NCBI RefSeq assembly: GCF_902498745.1
Contig: NZ_LR701479.1
Span: forward strand, 2,067,663-2,131,662
DNA length: 64,000 bases
Direction: 5' to 3'
Source: Erythrobacter sp. EC-HK427
GTDB lineage: Bacteria; Pseudomonadota; Alphaproteobacteria; Sphingomonadales; Sphingomonadaceae
The notes under the pieces are model-generated. The model was not told the DNA's origin. It saw nothing but the letters and a program-made list of their open reading frames with translations, and made no database searches. Below, one piece after another: positions 34,824 to 42,680 of this stretch. Numbering within the stretch: the stretch's first letter is position 1; the number at the start of each line of letters is the position of its first letter. The position numbers were made by a program, and so were the translations under genes.

Positions 34824-36155
34824 TTATTGAGGCCACTCGCGGTTCAACCGCAGCACTTCGCCTGCAAGGTAGAGCGAACCGGCGATCAGCAGCGTGCCGC
34901 TCCGGCCCGCCTGCGCTTCGACGGCGGCGGTTAGCTCCAGCGCAGCCTCTGCCGTGAGCCTCACCTCGCGCGCCATCGCGGCCATTTCCTCGGGCTCCAC
35001 GCCGTCATGCCCGCTGACCGGCACGGCGGTGAGCGAGCGGACATGCGGCGCGATCACGCGCAGAAAGGCGCGCGCGTCCTTCGTTTTGATCATGCCGATG
35101 ATCGCATCCACCGGCGCGCCCAGCGTCGCCAGATGCCGTGCGAGCGCGCCCGCCGCATCCTCGTTGTGTCCGCCATCGAGCAGCACGGGCCGCTCGCCAG
35201 CAAGCTCGGTCAGCGGGCCTGGCCGGAGGGTTTGCAGCCGCGCGGGCCAAGTTGCAGCGCGAATGCCCGCCGCCAGTGCCTCGTCCGACACCGGCACCGC
35301 ATCCTGGTGCCGGAGCATCGCCACGGCGAGCGCGGCGTTATCCGCCTGATGCGCGCCGGGCAGGGTGGGGAGGGGCAGGGCGAGTTCGCCGCGTGTGTCG
35401 CGATAGGTGATGCCGTCTGGCGACGTCTCGGCAAACCAGTCGCGCCCGCGCATTGCGAGAACGGCACCCGCAGCGGCGGCGCTTTCGGCGATGCGCTGCT
35501 CGACTTCGGGCGGATAGCTCTGCGTCACCAGCGGCGAGCCATTGCGCGCAATCCCCGCCTTCTCGAAAGTGATCCGCACCAAGGGCGGGTGCGGGGGCGG
35601 CGCGGTTGGGTCTTCCTGCAGCAGCCAATCGGCATGATCGACCCCCAGCGCCGCAATCCCGCAGGCGGCGGGGCTTTCCAGCACATTGGTCGCATCGAAG
35701 CGTCCGCCCAGGCCGACTTCGATCACGCAGGCATCGGCAGGCTCGCGGTGAAAGGCGAGGAACATCGCTGCGGTGGTGATTTCGAAGAAGCTGGCGGGAA
35801 GATCACCCGCCACGTCAAACACTTCCTCCAGCAGGCTGGCGAGCATCGCGTCGGACACCAACTCGCCGCCGATACGGATACGCTCATTATAGCGCACCAG
35901 ATGCGGCTTGGTGTGGACGTGGACGCGCTTGCCGTCCGCCTCAAGCATTGCGCGCAGGAAGGCGCAGGTCGAGCCTTTGCCGTTTGTCCCCGCGACGTGG
36001 AACACCGGCGGCAAGGCGCGCTGCGGATTGCCGAGGCGTTCCAGCAGCGTTTCAATGGTTTCGAGGCCGATTTTGTCGGTAGGCAGCGGAAGTTCGCCGA
36101 GCCTGTCCAACTGTCGCTGGACGGCGGGATCATCGGAGATGGCGAAGTCTTTCAC
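34824..36155 (-). CDS. folC: Bifunctional folylpolyglutamate synthase / dihydrofolate synthase
   Basis: Adds glutamate to dihydropteroate and to folates. The 443-aa Mur-ligase-like enzyme has the ATP loop GTNGKGST (56-63), followed by TKPHLVRYNERIRIGGELV and a central VIEVGLGGRFDATNV. The start is GTG at 36155. Its Shine-Dalgarno sequence, GGGAGGGG then AAT, is the end of the palindromic repeat at 36159-36253. Last gene of the trp-accD-folC run. Confidence 0.95.
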   Translation of the reverse strand: MKDFAISDDPAVQRQLDRLGELPLPTDKIGLETIETLLERLGNPQRALPPVFHVAGTNGKGSTCAFLRAMLEADGKRVHVHTKPHLVRYNERIRIGGELVSDAMLASLLEEVFDVAGDLPASFFEITTAAMFLAFHREPADACVIEVGLGGRFDATNVLESPAACGIAALGVDHADWLLQEDPTAPPPHPPLVRITFEKAGIARNGSPLVTQSYPPEVEQRIAESAAAAGAVLAMRGRDWFAETSPDGITYRDTRGELALPLPTLPGAHQADNAALAVAMLRHQDAVPVSDEALAAGIRAATWPARLQTLRPGPLTELAGERPVLLDGGHNEDAAGALARHLATLGAPVDAIIGMIKTKDARAFLRVIAPHVRSLTAVPVSGHDGVEPEEMAAMAREVRLTAEAALELTAAVEAQAGRSGTLLIAGSLYLAGEVLRLNREWPQ

Positions 36156-36158
36156 ATT

Positions 36159-36253
36159 CCCCTCCCGCTTGCGGGAGGGGTTAGGGGAGGGCGTGTCAGC
36201 GGGGTGGCAATTGTGACAGGCCCTCCCCCGGCCCCTCCCGCAAGCGGGAGGGG
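36159..36253. repeat. Palindromic interspersed repeat, type 1 (copy A)
   Basis: The left end is CCCCTCCCGC-TT-GCGGGAGGGG plus TTAGGGGAGGG. The right end is CCCTCCCCCGG plus CCCCTCCCGC-AA-GCGGGAGGGG. The two 33-base ends are inverted repeats with three mismatches around a variable centre of about 28 bases. Near-identical copies are at 58999 and 63462. It sits between accD and folC. Confidence 0.92.
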
Positions 36254-36264
36254 AGCAACTCGCC

Positions 36265-37113
36265 TCACGCCGCCTTCGCCGGGCTGAGATAGCCCAGAAT
36301 GCTCGCGAGAGTCGCTTTCAACTCCCCGCGCGGCACAACCATGTCGACCATCCCGTGCTTGTGCAGATATTCGGCGCGCTGGAAGCCTTCGGGCAGTTTC
36401 TCGCGGATGGTTTCCTGGATCACCCGCTGGCCTGCAAAGCCGATCAGTGCGCCCGGCTCGGCAATATGCACGTCGCCCAGCATCGCGTAGCTGGCGGTTA
36501 CGCCGCCTGTGGTCGGATCGGCCAACACGACGATATAGGGCAGGCCCGCCTCTTTCAGCCGCCGCGTCATCACCGTCGCGCGGGGCATTTGCATCAGGCT
36601 AAGGATGCCCTCCTGCATCCGCGCGCCGCCCGCAGCGGTGACGCAGACAAAGCCGCAGCGCGCGTCCAGCGCCTTTTGCGCAGCGGCGATAAAGGCATCG
36701 CCCACTGCCATGCCCATGCTGCCGCCCATAAAGGTGAAGTCCTGCACGCCGACCACCGCAGGAACACCGTCGATCGCGCCATAAGCAGCGGTGAAGGCGT
36801 CGGGGCGCGGATTGCTGGCGCGCGCGGCCTTGATGCGATCCTTATACCGCTTGGTATCGCGGAAATTCAGCGGATCGTCGGCCACTTGCGGCGCGGGGAG
36901 GACGGAGTAGCCTGCGTCCAGCAACTGCTCCAGCCGCGCATCGGCTCCGATGCGGCCGTGATGCTCGCATTTGGGGCAAACATAGAGGTTCGCCTCATAT
37001 TCCTTCTGGAACACCATCTCCTGACAGCGCGGGCATTTGACCCACAGATTGTCGGGGGTTTCGCGCTTGCTCATAAACGGCAGGCGCTCGCGGACTCGGG
37101 TTAGCCAACTCAT
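36265..37113 (-). CDS. accD: Acetyl-CoA carboxylase carboxyltransferase subunit beta
   Basis: Transfers carboxyl from carboxybiotin to acetyl-CoA, making malonyl-CoA for fatty-acid (and here possibly PKS) synthesis, with AccA. The 282-aa protein has a zinc ribbon with Cys27, Cys30, Cys46 and Cys49 ([18 protein letters not shown]). The carboxyltransferase core contains [18 protein letters not shown] and [18 protein letters not shown]. Lies downstream of trpA, as usual in alphaproteobacteria. Confidence 0.96.
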   Translation of the reverse strand: MSWLTRVRERLPFMSKRETPDNLWVKCPRCQEMVFQKEYEANLYVCPKCEHHGRIGADARLEQLLDAGYSVLPAPQVADDPLNFRDTKRYKDRIKAARASNPRPDAFTAAYGAIDGVPAVVGVQDFTFMGGSMGMAVGDAFIAAAQKALDARCGFVCVTAAGGARMQEGILSLMQMPRATVMTRRLKEAGLPYIVVLADPTTGGVTASYAMLGDVHIAEPGALIGFAGQRVIQETIREKLPEGFQRAEYLHKHGMVDMVVPRGELKATLASILGYLSPAKAA

Positions 37114-37139
37114 GTCGGGTTCCTTAGCTTCAATTTGCT

Positions 37140-37221
37140 GTCATTGCGAGCCGGAGGCGAAGCAATCCAGTTCTGAAGGCTGGACTGGATTGCCACGTCG
37201 CCTGCGGCTCCTCGCAATGAC
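37140..37221. repeat. Interspersed repeat GTCATTGCGAG...CTCGCAATGAC
   Basis: GTCATTGCGAGCCGGAGGCG, then AAGCAATCCAG, is mirrored by CTGGATTGCC and CGGCTCCTCGCAATGAC. This is a widespread bacterial intergenic palindrome. A one-armed copy is at 61233-61273. It fills the trpA-accD gap. Confidence 0.8.
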
Positions 37222-37225
37222 GGGT

Positions 37226-38005
37226 TTAGCGGGCGGTGTGGATAGCCTCGGCCAATTGCGCAGCCAGTTCGCGCAAGTGCTCGGGCGCGTCTGTGCCGTG
37301 CTTGGCGACCAGATCGACAAAGGCGCTGCCGACGACGACCCCATCGGCAACACGCGCGATTTCCGCCGCCTGTTCGGGCGTGCGCACGCCAAAACCGACC
37401 GCGACGGGCAGATCGGAGTGCTGCTTGATGCGCGCCACATTCGCCTCGATCGATACGATGGCGGCGGCCTGCTTGCCGGTGATGCCCGCCACGCTGACGT
37501 AGTACAGAAACCCGCTCGACCCGTCGAGTACACGCGGCAGGCGCGCTTCGTCCGTGGTCGGGGTGGCGAGGCGAATCGGGGCGATGCCGCGCGCGCGCAA
37601 AGCCGGGCCAAGGTCTTCGTCCTCCTCCGGCGCAAGATCGACGCAGATGATGCCATCGACGCCCGCCGCCGCGCAGGCATCGGCAAACCAGTCCGGCCCG
37701 CGCCGGATCATCGGATTGGCATAGCCCATCAGCACCAGCGGCACGTCAGGGTGACGCGCACGGAACGCCGTGGCGAGCGCGAACACATTGGCGGTTTTGG
37801 TGCCATTGCCGAGCGCACGGATATTCGCCGCCTGGATCGCGGGGCCGTCCGCCATCGGATCGGTGAAAGGCATCCCCAACTCGATAACATCCGCGCCGCC
37901 TTCGACAAGCGCATCAAGATTGGCCGCAGTGTCGCCATCGCCAGCGGTGATGAAAGCGACAAGGGCGGGGCGAGGGGCGGAGAAGGTGGTGGAGAGGCGG
38001 GTCAT
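37226..38005 (-). CDS. trpA: Tryptophan synthase alpha chain
   Basis: Cleaves indole-3-glycerol phosphate to indole and glyceraldehyde-3-phosphate, passing indole to TrpB. The 259-aa TIM barrel has the catalytic Glu42 in ELGMPFTDPMADGPAIQ, the second acidic region IICVDLAPEE and the phosphate-binding GFGVRTPEQA...VVVGSAFV. The start at 38005 overlaps the stop of the 87-aa upstream gene as ATGA. Confidence 0.96.
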   Translation of the reverse strand: MTRLSTTFSAPRPALVAFITAGDGDTAANLDALVEGGADVIELGMPFTDPMADGPAIQAANIRALGNGTKTANVFALATAFRARHPDVPLVLMGYANPMIRRGPDWFADACAAAGVDGIICVDLAPEEDEDLGPALRARGIAPIRLATPTTDEARLPRVLDGSSGFLYYVSVAGITGKQAAAIVSIEANVARIKQHSDLPVAVGFGVRTPEQAAEIARVADGVVVGSAFVDLVAKHGTDAPEHLRELAAQLAEAIHTAR

Positions 38006-38265
38006 TTTGCGGATTCTAATATTGTCCAGATGAGTAAGGCAAATGCAGCAGTCAATGTCACCAAGCCTGTATCGCCCCATGCCGAGATTTCGAAAGGTGT
38101 GGGTCGGCAGTCGAATTGACAGGTTGGAATGCCCGGCGCCTGCGCCTCAGCTTCCTTCTCGATACTGACCTTCCACCACAAAAACTTGGAGTGGTATGTC
38201 TCGCGCGCGATAAGACCGACTCCCAGCAAGAAAACGGCCAGATGCAGCCTCCAGTCTCGTCTCAA
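38002..38265 (-). CDS. Small membrane protein coupled to trpA (TTG start)
   Basis: An 87-aa protein I do not recognise. It has two hydrophobic helices, residues 8-20 (LAVFLLGVGLIA) and 66-82 (GLVTLTAAFALLIWTIL), and a loop with two cysteines (TCQFDC). The start is a TTG with a strong Shine-Dalgarno sequence, GGGGAGGGG, six bases from the core, and the stop overlaps trpA as ATGA. Both are good evidence for translation. It splits trpB from trpA. Confidence 0.65.
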   Translation of the reverse strand: MRRDWRLHLAVFLLGVGLIARETYHSKFLWWKVSIEKEAEAQAPGIPTCQFDCRPTPFEISAWGDTGLVTLTAAFALLIWTILESAK

Positions 38266-38293
38266 ACTACCCCTCCCCAGGTTTCAAGCTATT

Positions 38294-38373
38294 CGTCATT
38301 CCGGCGAAGGCCGGAATCCATCGGGGCATAGGCGCTGCCGCTGAAATGGATCCCGGCCTTCGCCGGGATGACG
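38294..38373. repeat. Interspersed repeat CGTCATTCCGGCG...CGCCGGGATGACG
   Basis: CGTCATTCCGGCGAAGGCCG, then GAATCCAT, is mirrored by ATGGATCCC and GGCCTTCGCCGGGATGACG around about 24 bases. It is a member of the widespread GTCATTCC palindrome family. Confidence 0.85.
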
Positions 38374-38389
38374 GTGGTAGAAAGGCGTG

Positions 38390-38575
38390 TCATTGCTGAG
38401 TGCGAAGGCCTTTGAAGAACAGATAGAGCGCAATAGCAACGAAGAAATAACCGGCAATATGCAGCGCATTCTGGGTGGGCGATGCATCGGCAAAGCTGTC
38501 CATCGCGGTAAAGCTCGCAAAGGCTGCGGATGTCGCCACCACGCCGCCAATCAACAGGTCGCGACGGGACTTCAA
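38390..38575 (-). CDS. Small hypothetical membrane protein between trpB and trpA
   Basis: A 61-aa frame starting at TTG: KSRRDLLIGGVVATSAAFASF forms a first hydrophobic segment, with a second at AGYFFVAIALYLFF. It lies between two palindromic repeats (38294-38373 and 38607-38692) and has no strong ribosome-binding site, so it may be real or chance. No function can be proposed. Confidence 0.4.
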   Translation of the reverse strand: MKSRRDLLIGGVVATSAAFASFTAMDSFADASPTQNALHIAGYFFVAIALYLFFKGLRTQQ

Positions 38576-38606
38576 GAGTTGGTGCCCGTATTGGTCGCGG
38601 GATTAT

Positions 38607-38692
38607 CGTCACTCCGGGCTCCGAGCCGGGCCAAGACATCCTGTTGCGCTTTGTCAGAGCAAGCCTGACTCCGGATCATGTCCGGAGTGACG
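38607..38692. repeat. Interspersed repeat CGTCACTCCGG...CCGGAGTGACG
   Basis: CGTCACTCCGGGCTCCGAGC on the left is mirrored by GACTCCGGATCATGTCCGGA and GTGACG on the right, with a GC-rich centre. It belongs to the GTCACTCCGG palindrome family and lies just downstream of trpB. Confidence 0.75.
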
Positions 38693-38711
38693 TGTTGTGT
38701 GGAGTTAGGCA

Positions 38712-39929
38712 TCAAATCTCCACTCCCAACGCCTCAGCCACCGTGAAAATATCCTTATCCCCCCGTCCGCACAAATTCATCAGGATCGTCTGATCCTTGT
38801 CCATTGTCGGCGCGACCTTTGCTACGGCGGCGATGGCGTGGGACGGCTCCAGCGCGGGGATAATCCCCTCGGTGCGGCAGAGCAGCTGGAACGCCTCCAA
38901 CGCCTCCTCATCGGTGGCGGAGGTGTATTCGACGCGGCCCGTCTCTTTCAGCCACGCGTGTTCCGGCCCGATGCCCGGATAGTCGAGCCCCGCGCTGATC
39001 GAGTGGCCTTCGGTGATCTGGCCGTCCTCGTCTTGCAGCAGATAGGTCTTGTTGCCGTGGAGCACGCCGGGGAAACCGCCCGCAAGGCTGGCGGCGTGTT
39101 CGTCTCCATCCAGACCCTTGCCCGCCGCTTCCACGCCCAAAAGCCTGACTTCTGGATCGTCGAGGAAGGGATGGAACAGGCCGATAGCGTTCGATCCGCC
39201 GCCGATGCAGGCGACCGCGAGATCGGGCAGCTTGCCTGTCCGGCTCAGCATTTGCGCGCGCGCCTCGCGCCCGATTACGCTTTGGAAATCGCGGACAAGT
39301 TCGGGATAGGGATGCGGGCCAGCCGCTGTGCCGATGATGTAGAACGTGTCATGCACATTGGCGACCCAGTCGCGCAAAGCCTCGTTCATCGCATCCTTCA
39401 GCGTCCCGCGACCCGCCGTTACCGGCACGATCTGCGCGCCCAGCAGCTTCATGCGGAACACGTTGGGCGACTGCCGCCGCACATCCTCTGCGCCCATGTA
39501 GACGATGCAAGGCAGGCCGAAGCGTGCGCAGACGGTGGCAGTCGCCACGCCGTGCTGGCCCGCGCCGGTCTCGGCGATAATCCGCTTCTTGCCCATGCGC
39601 ATGGCGAGCAGGATTTGCCCGATGCAATTGTTGATCTTGTGCGCGCCCGTATGGTTCAGCTCGTCGCGCTTGAACCAGATCTGCGCGCCGCCCAATTCCT
39701 CGGTCAGACGCGGCGCGAAATAGAGCGGGCTGGGGCGGCCGACATAGTGTTCGAGCAAATCGTCAAACTGCGCCTTGAACGCGGGATCGGCCTGCGCCTT
39801 ACGATACTCACGCTCCAGATCGAGCACCAGCGGCATCAGCGTTTCGGCGACATAGCGCCCGCCAAACTGGCCGAAATGGCCGCGATCGTCTGGTTGGGTA
39901 CGGAAGGAATTGGGTTTCTGTTCGGTCAT
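38712..39929 (-). CDS. trpB: Tryptophan synthase beta chain
   Basis: PLP enzyme condensing indole with serine to tryptophan. The 405-aa protein shows [14 protein letters not shown] with the PLP lysine at 98, [13 protein letters not shown] and the phosphate-binding GGGSNAIG loop. The start overlaps the trpF stop as ATGA. Confidence 0.97.
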   Translation of the reverse strand: MTEQKPNSFRTQPDDRGHFGQFGGRYVAETLMPLVLDLEREYRKAQADPAFKAQFDDLLEHYVGRPSPLYFAPRLTEELGGAQIWFKRDELNHTGAHKINNCIGQILLAMRMGKKRIIAETGAGQHGVATATVCARFGLPCIVYMGAEDVRRQSPNVFRMKLLGAQIVPVTAGRGTLKDAMNEALRDWVANVHDTFYIIGTAAGPHPYPELVRDFQSVIGREARAQMLSRTGKLPDLAVACIGGGSNAIGLFHPFLDDPEVRLLGVEAAGKGLDGDEHAASLAGGFPGVLHGNKTYLLQDEDGQITEGHSISAGLDYPGIGPEHAWLKETGRVEYTSATDEEALEAFQLLCRTEGIIPALEPSHAIAAVAKVAPTMDKDQTILMNLCGRGDKDIFTVAEALGVEI

Positions 39930-40573
39930 AATGCTTCCCTAGCCGCAAGTGCCGCCTTGCAAAAAGCGGCAATTTTGGCCGTATCCTTCACGCCCTTTTC
40001 GCTTTCGAGGCCGGATGAGGCATCGACCAGTTCCGCGCCGGTAAAGCGGATCGCATCGCCGACATTCGCCGGGGTCAGTCCGCCCGCAAGGCCCCAGGGC
40101 AGCACATGGTCGTGCCCCAGCAGCAGCCGCCAGTCGAGCGCGAGGCCATTGCCCCCCGGCAGCGCGCCCGCCGCCGCGTCATACAGCAGCCGGTGCGCCG
40201 CATCCTTGTAACGCGCGGCCTTTTCCAGCGTCGCCTTGTCCTTGATGCCCAGCGCCTTCCAGATTTCGATCTTGGTCTTGGCTTTTAGAATGGCGAGCCA
40301 CTCAGGCGCTTCCGCACCGTGCAATTGCAGCACGTCGGGCTGCAATTCCTGCAAGGCGAGCGCTGTCTCGGTGGGGTCGAGGCTGACGGTCAGCAGCACG
40401 ACCTTGACGCTTTCGGGCACCCGCATCCGCAGCTTCGCGGCATCTTCGAGGCTGACATGGCGCGGGCTCGGCTCGTAATGCACGAGGCCAATATGCGTGG
40501 CGCCAGCATCGATGGCGGCATCGACCGTGTCGGGCGTGGTGAGCCCGCAGATCTTGATCAGCTGTTGCGGCAT
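39926..40573 (-). CDS. trpF: Phosphoribosylanthranilate isomerase
   Basis: Amadori rearrangement in tryptophan synthesis. The 215-aa TIM barrel starts [20 protein letters not shown], with the catalytic Cys9 and Lys7 region, followed by [12 protein letters not shown] and a C-terminal [12 protein letters not shown]...VDASSGLES. The start at 40573 is the ATG giving this canonical N-terminus; the longer frame to 40786 overlaps the divergent lipoprotein gene. Confidence 0.95.
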   Translation of the reverse strand: MPQQLIKICGLTTPDTVDAAIDAGATHIGLVHYEPSPRHVSLEDAAKLRMRVPESVKVVLLTVSLDPTETALALQELQPDVLQLHGAEAPEWLAILKAKTKIEIWKALGIKDKATLEKAARYKDAAHRLLYDAAAGALPGGNGLALDWRLLLGHDHVLPWGLAGGLTPANVGDAIRFTGAELVDASSGLESEKGVKDTAKIAAFCKAALAAREAL

Positions 40574-40652
40574 GGGGAGGGGGCTTAGGTGAATTGCGTT
40601 GGCGGGGAAAGTGGGCAATGTTTGCTTGGTCAAAGAATCGAGGGGACTGATT

Positions 40653-41096
40653 ATGCGTTGGTTTTTGGGTGCAATGTGCGCGCTCGTATTGTCGGCGTGC
40701 AATCCGGTTGCCCAGATGGACAGCAGTGAACGCCTAATCGCTGAATTCCAGGCCGATATGCATGGCCCAAGTCGGGAAGGGAGCACCCGCTCCGAGTTAG
40801 ATGACGCTTACGTCAGACTGAAAGGACTGGTTCGATCATCTCTTGGAGAACTGCAAAGCAGCGAGCGGACGGGCTTCAATCTCAACAGCAACAACGGCGA
40901 GACAACTACGGTTATCACAATGTCGTCAACCTATCAAAACGGAGAAGCGACAGAGACTTTCACGTTCAAAGGCACTGGCGATCAGATGGAATTGCACGGC
41001 TGGGACATCAACTCGGAGGTCTTGGCCGAAGCTATGGATAGCAATTCTGAGCTAGGCGGTTCTGCTCCTCGAGTACCTCCTCCTCCCCCAAACTAG
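40653..41096 (+). CDS. Hypothetical lipoprotein
   Basis: A 147-aa protein I do not recognise. MRWFLGAMCALVLSAC is a lipoprotein signal with lipobox LSAC, so the mature protein is probably anchored to a membrane by Cys16. The rest is hydrophilic, Ser/Thr/Asn-rich, ending in PRVPPPPPN. The ATG at 40653 follows GAGGGG. Base composition is visibly lower in GC than the flanking trp and pyr genes, suggesting recent arrival. Overlaps the VOC gene convergently by four bases. Confidence 0.7.
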   Translation: MRWFLGAMCALVLSACNPVAQMDSSERLIAEFQADMHGPSREGSTRSELDDAYVRLKGLVRSSLGELQSSERTGFNLNSNNGETTTVITMSSTYQNGEATETFTFKGTGDQMELHGWDINSEVLAEAMDSNSELGGSAPRVPPPPPN

Positions 41097-41455
41097 TCGT
41101 TCTGGATGAGCCGCAACAGCGTACCGTCTGGGTCGATGAGGTAGGCGATAGTCAGGCCGCTCGCCTCCCGCTGTGGCGGGTGATAGCGGGGAATGCCGGT
41201 TTTGGCTTGCTGCACATCTGACGCGGCTAGCTGCGCCACCAGTCCGTCTAAGTCGTCGAGCCGAATGCAACATCCGAAGCTGCTGGCGTAGGGATCGAGA
41301 TCGGGGAAGGGGAAGAACTCCAACTGCACGCCGCCGCGTTGGAGGATCATCCAACCCTCGCTGCGATAACTGCTCTCGAAGCCAAGCGCCGAGTAGAACT
41401 CCTCGGTTGAGCTAAAATCGCGCGAGGGCAGGTTGGGCGTGGCGTGGTCGGTCAT
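41093..41455 (-). CDS. VOC-superfamily protein (bleomycin-resistance/glyoxalase-like)
   Basis: A 120-aa single-domain protein with the beta-alpha-beta-beta-beta VOC fold. NLPSRDFSSTEEFYSALGF is the typical N-terminal repeat, followed by GVQLEFFPFPDLDP and a C-terminal AYLIDPDGTLLRLIQND. It resembles bleomycin-binding proteins, but resistance cannot be claimed. The gene starts four bases before pyrF ends, interrupting the usual pyrF-trpF linkage. Confidence 0.8.
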   Translation of the reverse strand: MTDHATPNLPSRDFSSTEEFYSALGFESSYRSEGWMILQRGGVQLEFFPFPDLDPYASSFGCCIRLDDLDGLVAQLAASDVQQAKTGIPRYHPPQREASGLTIAYLIDPDGTLLRLIQND

Positions 41456-41458
41456 TTT

Positions 41459-42133
41459 CTACAACGTCCCCTCAATCGCTCGGGCCGCTGCCAACGGATC
41501 GTCCGCACGGCTTATCGGGCGGCCTATTACCAGCACGCTTGCGCCGTCATCGCGGGCCTGACGCGGGGTGACGACGCGCTTCTGGTCGCCGGTTGCCTTG
41601 CCGCCGGGGCGCAGGCCGGGGACGACGAAGAAGCCCTTCTTCCATTGCTGGTGAACCGCTTTCACCTCGTGGCCGGAGCAGACAATTCCGTCGAGCCCGC
41701 TTGCCTCTGCCAGTTCCGCCAGACGCATCACCTGATCGTGCGCCGAGCCGCCGACACCGGTGCGGTTGAGCGCGGTGTCATCAAGACTAGTGAGGACGGT
41801 CACCGCGACGACCTTGCAGTCCTCCCCCGCCGCCGCCTTGGCATCCTCCATCATCGCGCGCCCGCCGCTGGCGTGGACGGTCACGATGGACGGCTGGAGC
41901 ACATGGATCGATTGCATCGCGCCCGCCACGGTGTTGGGGATGTCGTGCAGTTTGAGGTCGAGGAAAACGGGCAGGCCGAGATGGGCGATCTCGTGGACGC
42001 CGTGATGGCCATGCGCGCAGAAAAATTCGAGGCCCAGCTTCACGCCGCCGATATGGCCTTTCACCTTCTCGCATAACGCTTTCGCCGCATCGAGTTGCGG
42101 CAGATCGAGCGCAAGATAGACCGGATTGCTCAT
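41459..42133 (-). CDS. pyrF: Orotidine 5'-phosphate decarboxylase
   Basis: Last step of UMP synthesis. The 224-aa TIM barrel has the catalytic DLKLHDIPNTV with Lys61 and Asp64, and the phosphate-binding end VVTPRQARDDGASVLVIGRPI. The start overlaps the lapA-like stop as ATGA. Confidence 0.96.
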   Translation of the reverse strand: MSNPVYLALDLPQLDAAKALCEKVKGHIGGVKLGLEFFCAHGHHGVHEIAHLGLPVFLDLKLHDIPNTVAGAMQSIHVLQPSIVTVHASGGRAMMEDAKAAAGEDCKVVAVTVLTSLDDTALNRTGVGGSAHDQVMRLAELAEASGLDGIVCSGHEVKAVHQQWKKGFFVVPGLRPGGKATGDQKRVVTPRQARDDGASVLVIGRPISRADDPLAAARAIEGTL

Positions 42134-42528
42134 GCCTTGGGTGCTTCGTCACTGGGGGAAAGGGAGCTGTCCGCATCGGCGATATCCGCGCCGGGGGTCG
42201 GCTCATAGGCCGGAGCGGGCGCGGGGTCGGACACGGTTTCTTCGATAATCTCCGTCTCCGGCGGCGCGACAGGCGTTGCGGCGGCGGTGCGGACGGCATT
42301 TTCCAGGCTCGTCACCTTGCGTCGCCACTGCCACTTGGCCGCGCGGTAATAGAGCCACATCGGCACGAAGCCGATCACGAAGCTGACGATGACGATGGCG
42401 GGCAGCTTGGTATCCACGACGATCCCGTCCCAGATTCGCACGGTGACTGTCGGATCCCAATTGGCGATCGAGAACAGCAGCAGCGCAACCAGCAGCAAAA
42501 CCCAGATTATGGTGCGGATGATTTGCAT
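42130..42528 (-). CDS. LapA-domain membrane protein
   Basis: A 132-aa protein with two N-terminal helices (IIRTIIWVLLLVALLLFSIA and LPAIVIVSFVIGFVPMWLYY) flanking the NWDPTVTVRIWDG segment of the LapA (DUF1049) domain. A basic cytoplasmic stretch (KWQWRRKV) and a Pro/Glu/Asp-rich tail follow. The LapA family is linked to lipopolysaccharide assembly in E. coli. The start at 42528 is the ATG just before the first helix. Confidence 0.85.
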   Translation of the reverse strand: MQIIRTIIWVLLLVALLLFSIANWDPTVTVRIWDGIVVDTKLPAIVIVSFVIGFVPMWLYYRAAKWQWRRKVTSLENAVRTAAATPVAPPETEIIEETVSDPAPAPAYEPTPGADIADADSSLSPSDEAPKA

Positions 42529-42569
42529 GACTGTCGTTTCCTCCCGGCGATTTTCTCGTCCTACCGATG

Positions 42570-42671
42570 CTAGGCGAGGGGGAGTTAGATTGGAAGGGCT
42601 GTCGAAAGCCCTCTCAACTACGCCTAGCGAGCAAGCTCGCAAGTCTCCGTATCTCTCCCGAAATGGGAGAG
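42570..42671. repeat. Palindromic interspersed repeat, type 2 relative (copy E)
   Basis: GCTAGGCGAGG...CGCCTAGC encloses AAGGGCTGTCGAAAGCCCT, and the right end is a CTCTCCC-GAAAT-GGGAGAG hairpin (42653-42671). The minus strand carries AGACTTGCGAGCTTGCTCGC, comparable with AGACTTGGCGTGCGTAGCGC in copy D at 6716-6840. It lies between purB and the lapA-like gene. Confidence 0.6.
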
Positions 42672-42680
42672 AACATCACC

